Assembly (NCBI GenBank): GCA_964425215.1
Contig: CAYRLW010000009.1
Location: 1-64,000, forward strand
Reading direction: 5' to 3'
Length of the DNA: 64,000 bases
DNA from: CAYRLW01 sp964425215
GTDB taxonomy: Bacteria > Spirochaetota > Spirochaetia > Treponematales > Breznakiellaceae
Positions 16,487 to 25,173 of this stretch are shown in pieces. The position numbers and the translations under genes were made by a program. Position 1 is the first letter of the stretch. Each line of letters starts with the position of its first letter. Under the pieces are notes generated by a model that was given only the letters and a program-made list of their open reading frames with translations, ran no database searches and had not been told where the DNA came from.

Positions 16487-17953
16487 ATGCCCGCAATAGT
16501 TTTGGCAACCATCAACGCCAAATGGATTCACCCCTCCTACGCTCTGCGACTGCTCAAGGCTAACGCGGGAGACCTGGAGGACCACTGCGAAATCCTCGAG
16601 TTTGCCCTCCGTCAGCCCCTGGAAGATAAGGTCCTCCCCATCCTAGAACGGCGGCCCCGAATCCTTGCCCTTTCGGTGTATATTTGGAATCACCGGGCCA
16701 CTATAGAATGGTTAGCCGAACTGCGCCGCCGCTGGTCCCTCTCCGGCTATAGGTCCCCGGCCCCCAGCGATAGGTCCCCGGTCCCCAGCGATAGGTCCCC
16801 GGTCCTCGGCAATAGGTCCCTGGGGGCCGGGGAAAACCCTTTTCCGGTCGTTATCCTGGGGGGCCCCGAAGTTTCCTTTTTGGACGACCGCGCGGAACTG
16901 ATTGGAATGGCTGATTATGTGGTCCAAGGGGAGGGCGAAGGGGTCTTTGGGCCCCTCTGCACGGCCATTCTGGCGGGACAGGGGCCAAAAAATCGATGGA
17001 TCCGGGGCGTGCCCGCGGATTTGGGACGCATCGATCCGGCTTACCGTCTGTATACCCGGGAAGACTTGGAGAAAAAGCTAACCTACGTGGAAGCCTCCCG
17101 GGGCTGTCCTTTTGGGTGCCACTTTTGCCTTAGTTCGCTGGATCGAACCGTACGGACCGTATCGTTGGAGGATTTTTTAAATCAGCTAGAAGCCTTGATT
17201 GATAGGGGAGCCCATTCTTTTAAGTTTTTAGACCGAACCTTTAATTTAGACATGGATCGAGCCCGGGCTATTATGGAGTTTTTTCTACGACGTCTGAAGG
17301 ATGGGATGTTTGTCCACTTTGAGATGGTCCCCTCCCGCTTTCCCGAGGCCCTGCGGAGCCTTTTGACCCGGTTTCCCCCGGGAACGCTCCGCCTGGAGGT
17401 GGGGATCCAGACCCTGAATCCCCAGGTGGCCCGGACCATCGGCAGACCCAGCGATCCGGAAAAGGAATTGGAAACCCTGGAGTTTTTGCGCCTGCGTACC
17501 CGGGCTATCGTCCACGCGGACCTCATCGCCGGCTTACCCGGAGAAACGATGGAGTCCTTTGCCCAGGGGTTTAACCGGCTTTGGGCCGCCCGGCCGACGG
17601 AAATCCAGGTGGGAATTTTAAAAAAGCTCCCCGGAACGCCCCTGGTTCAACACGACGAAGGGTACGGAATGCGGTATTCCGACGAAGCTCCCTACGAGGT
17701 ATTGGAGACCGGAGCCTGGAAGGCCGACGATATGGTAAGGATTAAAAATTTCGCCCGGTTTTGGGAACTGATAATAAACCGGGGACACTTTGACGATCTG
17801 GTACCGTTTCTTTTAAGCGACGACGCCTTTGGGGACTTTATGCGTATTTCCGAGGGCCTTTTACGGCGGTTCGGTAAAAGTTGGGGTATTGACCGCGGGG
17901 ACATGCGCTCCGCTTTAATAGAAACCTACGTGGAACCGGGGGTGGAACGATGA
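16487..17953 (+). CDS. B12-binding-domain radical SAM protein (DUF4080 type)
   Basis: 488 residues. N-terminal 1-170 fits a cobalamin-binding fold (VLATINAKWIHPSYALRLL, VVILGGPEVSF, YVVQGEGEGVF) but lacks the DxHxxG motif, as in many of these proteins. The radical SAM motif SRGCPFGCHFC (CxxxCxxC) lies near residue 205. A DUF4080-like C-terminal part follows. Role is unknown; relatives perform methylations or rearrangements. In the N-terminal domain four tandem 21-bp repeats (16747-16830) encode a 7-residue unit like SDRSPVP. No ribosome site precedes ATG; translation is probably coupled to the nucleotidase gene. The stop overlaps the next start (ATGA). Confidence 0.85.
   Translation: MPAIVLATINAKWIHPSYALRLLKANAGDLEDHCEILEFALRQPLEDKVLPILERRPRILALSVYIWNHRATIEWLAELRRRWSLSGYRSPAPSDRSPVPSDRSPVLGNRSLGAGENPFPVVILGGPEVSFLDDRAELIGMADYVVQGEGEGVFGPLCTAILAGQGPKNRWIRGVPADLGRIDPAYRLYTREDLEKKLTYVEASRGCPFGCHFCLSSLDRTVRTVSLEDFLNQLEALIDRGAHSFKFLDRTFNLDMDRARAIMEFFLRRLKDGMFVHFEMVPSRFPEALRSLLTRFPPGTLRLEVGIQTLNPQVARTIGRPSDPEKELETLEFLRLRTRAIVHADLIAGLPGETMESFAQGFNRLWAARPTEIQVGILKKLPGTPLVQHDEGYGMRYSDEAPYEVLETGAWKADDMVRIKNFARFWELIINRGHFDDLVPFLLSDDAFGDFMRISEGLLRRFGKSWGIDRGDMRSALIETYVEPGVER
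16747..16830 (+). repeat. Four in-frame 21-bp tandem repeats inside the radical SAM gene
   Basis: Units begin at 16747, 16768, 16789 and 16810, each 21 nt with core ATAGGTCCCCGG. Units 2 and 3 differ at two positions; units 1 and 4 are more diverged. They encode RSPAP/DRSPVP-type heptads and insert about 28 residues between two strands of the N-terminal domain. The length is a multiple of three, so the frame survives copy-number change. Confidence 0.9.
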
Positions 17954-18447
17954 AGCCGATTATCGTTGTTATCGATGGCCTAGGAGGTGGGGTGGGGGCC
18001 CAGCTGACGTCCCGACTTCGGGATCAGCTGGGTCACCGCGTTGAGATAATCGCCCTGGGGACTAACGCCTCAGCCACCGAGCGGATGCTAAGGGCCGGCG
18101 CTGACCGGGGAGCCTCGGGGGAAAACGCGATCCGCTGTACCGCCCCCCTGGGGGACCTGATTGTGGGGCCCATCGGGATCGTCATCCCCAACAGCATGAT
18201 GGGGGAGGTTACCCTCCCCATGGTGGAGGCCATTTACCAAGCCCGGGGGGAACGGATCCTCCTGCCCCTGGCCCAGAGCCACTGTACCCTCGTGGGATTG
18301 GGATCCGTAGCCCTGGGAGACCTGGTCGTCGAGGCGGTGGAAATTGTCAAAGGGCGACTACAGGGCGACGATCGCTTCGATCTCCACGAGACCCCCCTTG
18401 GGCAGGGTCGCCACGGCGACGGTGGAACGGGCGGGCTTATCTCCTGA
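17950..18447 (+). CDS. DUF3842 family protein
   Basis: 165 residues. N-terminal IIVVIDGLGGGVGAQLTSRL is nucleotide-site-like, followed by IIALGTNASATERMLRAGA and PIGIVIPNSMMGEVT, the pattern of DUF3842, a small family of anaerobes with no known reaction. The family normally ends near residue 135 (here EAVEIVKG); the last 30 residues are read from DNA that is antisense to the end of ridA, so a stop was lost or the two genes truly overlap by 90 bp. Its start overlaps the stop of the radical SAM gene by 4 bp, suggesting that they act together (inference). Confidence 0.75.
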   Translation: MKPIIVVIDGLGGGVGAQLTSRLRDQLGHRVEIIALGTNASATERMLRAGADRGASGENAIRCTAPLGDLIVGPIGIVIPNSMMGEVTLPMVEAIYQARGERILLPLAQSHCTLVGLGSVALGDLVVEAVEIVKGRLQGDDRFDLHETPLGQGRHGDGGTGGLIS

Positions 18448-18735
18448 GAAAAAGGAACCGTATACCTCGTTTACCACGGCAAAATCGTTCATGTCCTTCA
18501 GAAAGATGGTGGTTTTCACGATCCCGTCCAAGGAAGCCCCGGCGGCTTCGATCACCGCTTTGAGGTTGTTCATCGACCGTTCGGCCTGGGCTCGGATCCC
18601 CTGGGCCAAATCCCCGGTTATGGGGTCAATACCTAATTGTCCGGAACAGAAGAGGAAGGACGGGGTTTTAATGGCCTGGGAATAGGGGCCCAGGGCGGCG
18701 GGGGCGTTTTTGGTGGATACCACGGTTTTGTTCAT
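18358..18735 (-). CDS. ridA: RidA family enamine/imine deaminase
   Basis: 125 residues, full length. Family blocks: APAALGPYSQAIK at the start, FCSGQLGIDPITGDL (near 30), QAERSMNNLKAVIEAAG, DGIVKTTIFLKDMNDF, and KPARSTVAVATLPKGGLVEIEAIV at the end, including the conserved Arg and Glu that bind the carboxylate. It hydrolyses reactive 2-aminoacrylate-type enamines. AAGGAG lies before ATG 18735. Its 3' end overlaps the convergent DUF3842 gene by 90 bp. It is 10 bp downstream of the MetF-family gene, so probably the last gene of that operon. Confidence 0.95.
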   Translation of the reverse strand: MNKTVVSTKNAPAALGPYSQAIKTPSFLFCSGQLGIDPITGDLAQGIRAQAERSMNNLKAVIEAAGASLDGIVKTTIFLKDMNDFAVVNEVYGSFFSGDKPARSTVAVATLPKGGLVEIEAIVAL

Positions 18736-18745
18736 AAAAAACTCC

Positions 18746-19513
18746 TTAGGGTGCGGTGATGGGCTCCTCGGAAAAGAGGGCCCGAAGATAGGGGTCTAAA
18801 TCGATTCGTATGGGCATCAGATAGAGATTAAAGTCGTTGGCGGCGCAGAAAGAGAGCACCCGGCGGCCGAATTCCACGTTCCACCCCAGCTCGGGACGGA
18901 ATTGCTTGGGAAAAATCGCCCGATTACGGGCTTCCCAATAGTTTCGGCTGGATTCGGAAACCACGGGGGAAAGGCCCCAGAAAACAGTCCGCCCCTCCAA
19001 ATACTCGGCGTAAATTTCTAAAAGACGGAGGTCAAAGAAGGGTTGGCTCATAAAGCCGTCGGCACCCGCGTCTTCCTTGGCCTTTAGATAGTCCAATTCG
19101 TAGCGGATATTGGATCGGTAGGGGTCAAAGGCGGCGTACACCTGGAGCTGGGGGATCTCATCCTTTAATTTTTTTATAAACTCCACCGTTCCCGTGGGAT
19201 ACACCCGGTGACGCATGTCCTGCGGCGGGTCTCCCGCCACAACCAGGACCTTTTTAATACCGTGGGAAACTAAGAGTTCCCTATGGGGAAAGGGCCTGTG
19301 AAGGTCAAAATCGATGGCCCGAAGGTGGGGAATGTACATTAAGGTTTTCGGTCCTCTTTCGGAGAGGAGGGCGCAGGCTTCCCAGGAACGGACGGGAAAG
19401 CGGAGCAGGTCCGGAATATTCACGATGGTGATCGGCGAAAAGACGGCCGCCTCTTGAGCTCCGAGGATGAGGGCTTCGGGGGACCGGGGCACTATTTCTA
19501 AGGATATTTCCAT
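18746..19513 (-). CDS. metF: Methylenetetrahydrofolate reductase (MetF) family protein, divergent
   Basis: 255 residues, shorter than the usual 290-300. Recognisable MetF blocks are MEISLEIVPRS (substrate Glu of 'SFEfFPPK'), SHGIKKVLVVAGDPP (the GI.nILALRGDPP block with the conserved Asp), EDAGADGFMSQPFFD (GA.F.iTQ.ffD) and a C-terminal barrel strand. The N-terminal SVTYGAGGS segment is replaced by an unlike one, so cofactor use or partner may differ. Expected reaction: reduction of methylene-THF to methyl-THF, the methyl donor for MetH encoded divergently at 20373. Start 19513 is chosen from homology; the AGGG 4 nt before is weak. A TTG/ATG further up would overlap the thioesterase gene. Confidence 0.65.
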   Translation of the reverse strand: MEISLEIVPRSPEALILGAQEAAVFSPITIVNIPDLLRFPVRSWEACALLSERGPKTLMYIPHLRAIDFDLHRPFPHRELLVSHGIKKVLVVAGDPPQDMRHRVYPTGTVEFIKKLKDEIPQLQVYAAFDPYRSNIRYELDYLKAKEDAGADGFMSQPFFDLRLLEIYAEYLEGRTVFWGLSPVVSESSRNYWEARNRAIFPKQFRPELGWNVEFGRRVLSFCAANDFNLYLMPIRIDLDPYLRALFSEEPITAP

Positions 19514-19518
19514 AGGCC

Positions 19519-20283
19519 CTAATCCCACCGTAGTTCGGCCCGGAAGGCGCTCTGTTCCGTATCCCGGTGCCGACCTTCCAGGGCTATCGAAAAGGAGCGG
19601 GGGCCTTCCAGGGGCGCTAAACGATTCCGGGACCCCAGGTAAAGGTCTATGGGTTCGTCTTCCCGAACCTCGGATAGGTAGTTAATGTCCAAACGGAGAG
19701 TTTGGGCCCCCTCCAGGTCCCGGGGGGAGAGCACATCTTGAATCCATTGGACGTACCGGGCGTTATTCACGTGGCCGTTATAGTCGATATCCGAATAGGC
19801 TGCCTGTCGGGATGAAACTTTGGAACAACCTTCCGGGACCTCCAGGGCAGAAATTCCATCCCGTAACGCGTCCCGGCCTTCGTTTTGGGGGATGGTCTCC
19901 ATGACCGTCTGGGGCCGCAGGGGCCGCATTTTCCCCAGGTCCAGGACGATCCAGGCGCTTCGGCCCCGGGCGATAAGGGTGTTCGAAGTATCGACCATAT
20001 CGTAATCCCGCAGGGCAAACAACCGATCGGTGCCCCGGGGCCAGGTTCGGACGGTGATTTCCTCGCCCCAGGCGGGGCGACGGAGGAGAAGGGCGGACAT
20101 GCGGGAGAGAACCCAGGCTTGGTTTTTTTCCATCAGCCTGTTCCGACCGATGCCAATGGCTTCCGCGTGGTTTCCCGCCACCTCTTGAAAGTAATTAAAA
20201 GCCGCCGCCATGGTAAGCCGATCCGCCCTATCCACATCCCAGGTACGGACCTTAAAGTTTTCGGACCAATCGTTGAGCATCAT
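19519..20283 (-). CDS. Acyl-ACP thioesterase (FatA/FatB-type, double hotdog)
   Basis: 254 residues. The first hotdog begins with FKVRTWDVDRADRLTMAAAFNYFQEVAGNHAEAIG; the second carries YSDIDYNGHVNNARYVQWI, the bacterial FAT signature with the catalytic Asn-His pair (near 165). It would release fatty acids from acyl carrier protein in the cytoplasm. It lies 5 bp upstream of the MetF-family gene start and is the first gene of the minus-strand operon with metF and ridA; the functional link is not obvious. Two ATGs in a row (20283, 20280) may both serve. Confidence 0.85.
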   Translation of the reverse strand: MMLNDWSENFKVRTWDVDRADRLTMAAAFNYFQEVAGNHAEAIGIGRNRLMEKNQAWVLSRMSALLLRRPAWGEEITVRTWPRGTDRLFALRDYDMVDTSNTLIARGRSAWIVLDLGKMRPLRPQTVMETIPQNEGRDALRDGISALEVPEGCSKVSSRQAAYSDIDYNGHVNNARYVQWIQDVLSPRDLEGAQTLRLDINYLSEVREDEPIDLYLGSRNRLAPLEGPRSFSIALEGRHRDTEQSAFRAELRWD

Positions 20284-20337
20284 GGCTCTATGGTGAATAG
20301 TATGACGAATTCCGTCAAGACGTTCGGACTTTTTATG

Positions 20338-20372
20338 CTGACGGAAAGGGGTCTTTATAGTAGAATGGGGCT
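20338..20372 (+). promoter_or_regulatory. metH promoter, -10 box 6 nt before ATG (probable leaderless mRNA)
   Basis: CTGACG (20338-20343), a 17-bp spacer, TAGAAT (20361-20366), then six nt and the metH ATG at 20373. The expected transcription start coincides with the start codon; the GGGG at 20367-20370 is too close to ATG to act as a ribosome site. Confidence 0.6.
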
Positions 20373-23300
20373 ATGACGACCCGAGATTGTTTGGACGCTA
20401 TAGCCAAAGAACGGATTCTTATACTCGATGGGGCCATGGGGACGATGATCCAGCGGTTCAATCTAACGGAAGAAGACTTCCGGGGAGAACGCTTTGCCCG
20501 GCACCCTATCCCCCTTAAGGGGTGTAACGACCTCCTCTGTCTGACCAAGCCCGCCGTGGTAGCCTCTATCCACCAGGCGTACCTCCGTTCCGGCTGTGAT
20601 TTGGTGGAAACCTGTTCTTTTAACGCCAACGCCATTTCTCTGGCGGACTACGGTCTGCAAGATTTGGCCTACGAAATAAGCGTCGCGTCCGCCCGGGTCG
20701 CCCGGGAATCGGCGGATTTGTACGATACGGAGGATAAAAAAAGGTTTGTGGTTGGTATTTTAGGACCCACCTCTAAAACCGCCAGCATTTCTCCGGACGT
20801 GGAAGACCCGGGAAAAAGAAGCGTAACCTGGGAAGAGCTGGAGGAGGCGTATTACGATAATGCCCGGGGCCTTTTGGACGGGGGCGCGGATATTTTGATG
20901 GTGGAAACCGTGTTCGACACCCTGAACGCCAAAGCGGCTCTCTTCGCTATCCGGCGGCTTTTGGACGAACGGGGGCAGGGAGGTAAACCCCTGGATGTAC
21001 CGATTATGGTATCGGGGACCATCGTGGATGCCGCAGGGCGAACCCTGTCTGGGCAAACGGTGGACGCCTTTTTAACTTCCATTCTTCCTTACAAACCCTG
21101 GTCCGTAGGGCTTAACTGCTCCCTGGGGGCCGAACGACTCCGGCCCCACGTGGCGGTCCTTTCTGCCCAGGCCCCCTGCCTGGTGAGCACCCACCCAAAC
21201 GCCGGATTGCCCAACCAATTTGGGGAATACGACGAATCGGCGGAAACCATGGCCCGGTTCGTGGAATCCTTTTTAAAGGATGCTCTGGTAAATATCGTGG
21301 GCGGTTGTTGCGGTTCCACCCCTGCGCATATCGCCGCAATCGCCCGATTGGCCCGTTCGTACCTTCCTCGGCTTATTCCCGAATTTCCCCCGAAAACGGT
21401 CCTTTCGGGCCTGGAGGTTCTTACGGTGGATCCGGCCATCGGCTTTGTGGACGTGGGAGAGCGGACCAACGTGGCCGGGAGCCGAAAATTCCTACGGTTA
21501 ATTAAAGAAGAGAAGTTTAACGAAGCCCTTTCGATTGCCCGCGACATGGTGGACGCGGGGGCGGGAATTATCGACCTCTGTATGGACGATGCCCTCCTCG
21601 ACGCACCCCGTTCGATGGTCCGGTTCCTCAACCTGGCCCTATCGGATCCGGATATCGCCCGGCTTCCTTTTATGATCGATAGTTCCCGCTGGGAAGCCAT
21701 AGAAGCGGGGCTCCGCTGTTTGCAGGGGAAGGGGATCGTTAACTCCATAAGCCTGAAGGAGGGGGAGGGGGAATTTCTCCGCCGGGCCCGGTTAGCCCAC
21801 CGCTACGGGGCGGCCATGGTGGTCATGCTCTTTGACGAACAGGGCCAGGCTGATACCTTTGAACGGAAGATTGAAACCGCCGAACGGTCGTACCGCCTCT
21901 TAACCGAAGCGGGAATTCCGCCGGAGGATATTATTTTTGATCCCAACGTTTTGGCTGTTGCCACGGGAATACCTGAGCACGACCGCTACGCCCTGGACTT
22001 TATCCGGGCCTGCGCCTGGATTCGGGAGCACTGCCCCTACGCCAAAATTTCCGGTGGGGTGTCCAACCTTTCCTTTAGTTTTCGGGGAAACGATACGGTT
22101 AGGGAGGCCATGCACGGGGTCTTTTTAAAGCACGCCATCGCTTCGGGACTGTCTATGGCCATCGTAAACCCCGGGAGCCTCGTTTCCTACGACGATATCG
22201 AGGAAGAATTGAGGGATAGGGTGGAGGATGTAATCCTGGCCCGACGGCCCGACGGGTCCCAGCGGCTTTTGGAATTGGCGTTGGAATTGAAGGAGCGCAC
22301 TGAATCGGGCTCCGGGGCGGCCCCAGAGAATTCAAGCGCCGGCGTACCCAGCTGGCGTTCCCTGGACCCGGAGGACCGGATCGTTCACGCGTTGATCCGG
22401 GGCATCGATGACCATATCGAAGCGGATGTGCTGGAAATACGACCCCGGTTTAAACGGGCCCTGGAGGTTATCGAGGGGCCCCTGATGAGGGGGATGAACG
22501 AGGTAGGCGACCGCTTTGGCGCGGGGAAAATGTTTTTGCCCCAGGTGATCCGGAGCGCCCGGGTGATGAAACGGGCGGTGGCGGTGCTGGAACCGTATAT
22601 TCAAGCGGAGAAGGCGGCGGATTTGGAGGCCCAAAGCGTGGGGGGCGCTCTTTCTTCGCCCTCAGCGTCGGGGGGACCCTCGGGGCAAAACCCCACCATC
22701 CTGTTGGCCACGGTGAAGGGGGATGTGCATGATATTGGTAAAAGCATCGTCGCTGTGGTTTTGGGTTGCAACGGCTACCGGGTCATCGACCTGGGGGTCA
22801 TGGTACCGGCAGATGAAATTTTAGAAACCGCAATACGGGAACGGGCCGATATGATCGGCCTTTCGGGGCTTATTACCCCGTCGCTGGACGAAATGGTGAA
22901 CGTGGCCAAGGAAATGCAATTGCGGGGCTTTACGGTACCCCTGCTTATCGGCGGGGCGACCACCAGCGATATTCATACGGCCCTTAAAATTGCCCCCCAT
23001 TACAGCGGACCCACGGTGTACGTTAAGGACGCCAGCCGGGCCGCGGGGGTGGTTCGAGCCTTGAGTTCCCCCACCGAACGGCCTAAATTTTTAGAACAGC
23101 TGGACGGTGTGTATCGAAACGCTGTTGAACGGCACGAACGGATTACCCAAAAAATCGACCGCTTAAACCTAGCGGAGGCCCGTTCCAATTCCCTCAAAAC
23201 CGATTGGGACACCGTGGAAATTAGGGTACCCCGGGTTCAAGGACTTTCACAGTGGGACGATTATCCCTTGGAAAAAATTGTCCCCTACATCGACTGGTCC

Positions 23301-24113
23301 TACTTTTTCTACTCCTGGGACCTGGGTCACGGCTTTGAAAGCGTTCTTTCCGATCCTGAAAAGGGGAGCGCCGCGAAGAAACTCTACGAGGACGCGCAAA
23401 AAACGCTGAAAACCATCGTTTCTAAGGGTCTACTAAAAGCCCGCGCACTGGTCGGCCTGTTCCCCGCCTACGCGGAGGGTGACGACGTGGTGGTCCAACT
23501 AACGGATCGCCAGGAGCGGTTTTCATTTTTGCGAAACCAGGAACGGAAGCGGGGCGGGGGGCCCAACCCCTGTCTCGCGGACCTGATAGCGCCCAAGGAC
23601 AGCGGACGCCAGGATTGGATCGGGGTGTTCGCCCTTTCAGCGGGCTTCGGCCTGGACCGTTCGGTGGCGGAACTTCGCAAACAGGGGGACGATTACGGGG
23701 CCCTGCTCCTTTCTTCCCTGGCGGACCGTTTGGCCGAGGCCTTTGCCGAGGAGACCCACCTGCGACTTCGGCGGGAACTGTGGGCCTACGCGCCCGATGA
23801 AAACCTTCCCCTGGCGGATTTATTCAACGCCAAATACCGGGGGATTCGTCCCGCTTTCGGGTACCCCGCCTGTCCGGACCATACGGATAAACGGATAGCC
23901 TTTTCTATCCTGGGGGCGGAGGAACGTATCGGCCTGCGTTTGACCGAATCGGCCATGATGATCCCCTCCGCGTCCGTGTGCGGACTCTACTTCGCCCATC
24001 CGGCCAGCTATTATTTCGGCGTGGGATCCCCCGGGGACGATCAGTTGGAAGATTGGGCCCAACGGAAGGGCATAACGCTAGGGGAAGCGAAAAAACGAAG
24101 CGGGAGGCTGTGA
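20373..24113 (+). CDS. metH: Cobalamin-dependent methionine synthase MetH
   Basis: 1246 residues, full length, all four modules. Homocysteine domain 1-330 with zinc ligands in LNCSLGAER (C near 249) and GGCCGSTP (near 310-311). Pterin-binding domain about 345-615 (VGERTNVAGSRKF; DGAGIIDLCMD). Cobalamin module about 660-900 with DVHDIGKSIVAVVLGCNGY (DxHxxG, His near 785) and DLGVMVP. AdoMet reactivation domain about 920-1246 (RPAFGYPACPDHTDK, ASVCGLYFAHP). It transfers methyl from methyl-THF to homocysteine. No riboswitch is seen, and the promoter appears to give a leaderless message. Next gene follows after 7 bp. Confidence 0.97.
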   Translation: MTTRDCLDAIAKERILILDGAMGTMIQRFNLTEEDFRGERFARHPIPLKGCNDLLCLTKPAVVASIHQAYLRSGCDLVETCSFNANAISLADYGLQDLAYEISVASARVARESADLYDTEDKKRFVVGILGPTSKTASISPDVEDPGKRSVTWEELEEAYYDNARGLLDGGADILMVETVFDTLNAKAALFAIRRLLDERGQGGKPLDVPIMVSGTIVDAAGRTLSGQTVDAFLTSILPYKPWSVGLNCSLGAERLRPHVAVLSAQAPCLVSTHPNAGLPNQFGEYDESAETMARFVESFLKDALVNIVGGCCGSTPAHIAAIARLARSYLPRLIPEFPPKTVLSGLEVLTVDPAIGFVDVGERTNVAGSRKFLRLIKEEKFNEALSIARDMVDAGAGIIDLCMDDALLDAPRSMVRFLNLALSDPDIARLPFMIDSSRWEAIEAGLRCLQGKGIVNSISLKEGEGEFLRRARLAHRYGAAMVVMLFDEQGQADTFERKIETAERSYRLLTEAGIPPEDIIFDPNVLAVATGIPEHDRYALDFIRACAWIREHCPYAKISGGVSNLSFSFRGNDTVREAMHGVFLKHAIASGLSMAIVNPGSLVSYDDIEEELRDRVEDVILARRPDGSQRLLELALELKERTESGSGAAPENSSAGVPSWRSLDPEDRIVHALIRGIDDHIEADVLEIRPRFKRALEVIEGPLMRGMNEVGDRFGAGKMFLPQVIRSARVMKRAVAVLEPYIQAEKAADLEAQSVGGALSSPSASGGPSGQNPTILLATVKGDVHDIGKSIVAVVLGCNGYRVIDLGVMVPADEILETAIRERADMIGLSGLITPSLDEMVNVAKEMQLRGFTVPLLIGGATTSDIHTALKIAPHYSGPTVYVKDASRAAGVVRALSSPTERPKFLEQLDGVYRNAVERHERITQKIDRLNLAEARSNSLKTDWDTVEIRVPRVQGLSQWDDYPLEKIVPYIDWSYFFYSWDLGHGFESVLSDPEKGSAAKKLYEDAQKTLKTIVSKGLLKARALVGLFPAYAEGDDVVVQLTDRQERFSFLRNQERKRGGGPNPCLADLIAPKDSGRQDWIGVFALSAGFGLDRSVAELRKQGDDYGALLLSSLADRLAEAFAEETHLRLRRELWAYAPDENLPLADLFNAKYRGIRPAFGYPACPDHTDKRIAFSILGAEERIGLRLTESAMMIPSASVCGLYFAHPASYYFGVGSPGDDQLEDWAQRKGITLGEAKKRSGRL

Positions 24114-24120
24114 TTCTTGT

Positions 24121-25101
24121 ATGAAACTACATAAGGGTACCATTGTATTGGTTTTGCCGGAACACCGGATTCCCAGGGGAAGCCGGGAAAAAATTGAAGC
24201 TTTAAGCGATGGCCGGACCGTAAGGGTCCTCTCCCGGACGGAGGAACTGGAAAAAATGGTGGAAGCTGTGGAGATCGCTGCGGGGGAATTTCCCTTCCCG
24301 CTTTTATCCCGATGTTCCAACCTCAGGTGGTTTCAGCTTTGGTACGCCGGTTCCGACTGGATTCAGCGGTTTCCCGAAGTAAAGGCCCAACCCTTCCAGA
24401 TAACCACCGCTTCGGGAATCCACGGTACCCAAATGACGGAACACCTTTTTGGTATGCTTTTAGCATGGTACCGCAAATTTCCAGTGGCCTTTACGGCCCA
24501 AAAAAATCGGCAATGGGCTACGTTTCAATTTTCCGATATGGACGTGTTGGCGGGCAAAACTCTGGTGATAGTCGGGTACGGTACCATCGGTAGGCACATG
24601 GCCCGACTTGGCCGAGCCTTTGATATGTCCGTGATTGGAGTCCGAAAGCACCCATCCGTCCGGGGTGTGAACGTCGATGGCGATAGGGAAGACGGTTTGG
24701 ACAATTTAAAGGCCCTGCTTCCCCAGGGCGATATCGTGGTCAACGTTCTCCCCCTGACACCGGAAACCAGAGGGCTTTTTGACGGGGAACTGCTCGGCGC
24801 CTTGCGCCGGGATGCCCTTTTCGTAAACATCGGTCGCGGGGGTACGGTGGACGAGGGAGCTTTGATTTCGGCGCTCCGCAATAAGACCATCGCGGGAGCC
24901 CTGTTGGATGTGGCTTCCGAAGAGCCCCTCCCCCCCACATCCCCCCTGTGGGACTTGGAAAACTGTATGATTACAAGCCACTACGCGGGCTTCCACCCCC
25001 GGTACGACGAGTTGGCTCTGGGCCTTTTTTTAGAAAACCTGGACCGGTATACCCACGGGAGGGAATTGAAAAACGTGGTGGATAAACAGGCTGGGTATTG
25101 A
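24121..25101 (+). CDS. D-isomer-specific 2-hydroxyacid dehydrogenase family protein
   Basis: 326 residues. NAD site VIVGYGTIGRHMARLGRAF (near 142-160, GxGxxG). The catalytic triad is present: Arg in VNIGRGGTVDEGAL, Glu in DVASEEPLPPTSPLW and His in ITSHYAGF. Such enzymes reduce 2-ketoacids to D-2-hydroxyacids or the reverse (phosphoglycerate, glyoxylate, formate branches); the substrate is open. It follows metH by 7 bp and its start lacks a clear ribosome site, so it is likely co-transcribed and perhaps coupled. A copy of the intergenic repeat family lies just downstream (25113-25173). Confidence 0.85.
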   Translation: MKLHKGTIVLVLPEHRIPRGSREKIEALSDGRTVRVLSRTEELEKMVEAVEIAAGEFPFPLLSRCSNLRWFQLWYAGSDWIQRFPEVKAQPFQITTASGIHGTQMTEHLFGMLLAWYRKFPVAFTAQKNRQWATFQFSDMDVLAGKTLVIVGYGTIGRHMARLGRAFDMSVIGVRKHPSVRGVNVDGDREDGLDNLKALLPQGDIVVNVLPLTPETRGLFDGELLGALRRDALFVNIGRGGTVDEGALISALRNKTIAGALLDVASEEPLPPTSPLWDLENCMITSHYAGFHPRYDELALGLFLENLDRYTHGRELKNVVDKQAGY

Positions 25102-25112
25102 TCCGTCCCTGC

Positions 25113-25173
25113 GATCAAAAACTGCATATACATTAAGGTGGCTCTTTCAAAACTCTCTAGGATTTGAAAGGGC
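25113..25173 (-). repeat. Intergenic repeat family, copy D (minus orientation)
   Basis: Read on the minus strand: an imperfect stem (CCCTTTCAAATCC ... GAGTTTTGAAAGAGC), a short spacer, then TGTATATGCAGTTTTTG. This is the same order as copies at 49943 and 53293. It overlaps the 3' end of the minus-strand gene at 25157 and follows the plus-strand dehydrogenase, where the stem may also help termination. Confidence 0.65.

Noticed and set aside
16747..16830. CRISPR-like short tandem repeat
   Set aside because: Units are directly adjacent without spacers and lie in frame within a coding region; there are no cas genes.
21089..21748. 219-codon open frame antisense to metH
   Set aside because: Arg/Ser/Pro-rich shadow with no start signals; metH is continuous and complete over this stretch.
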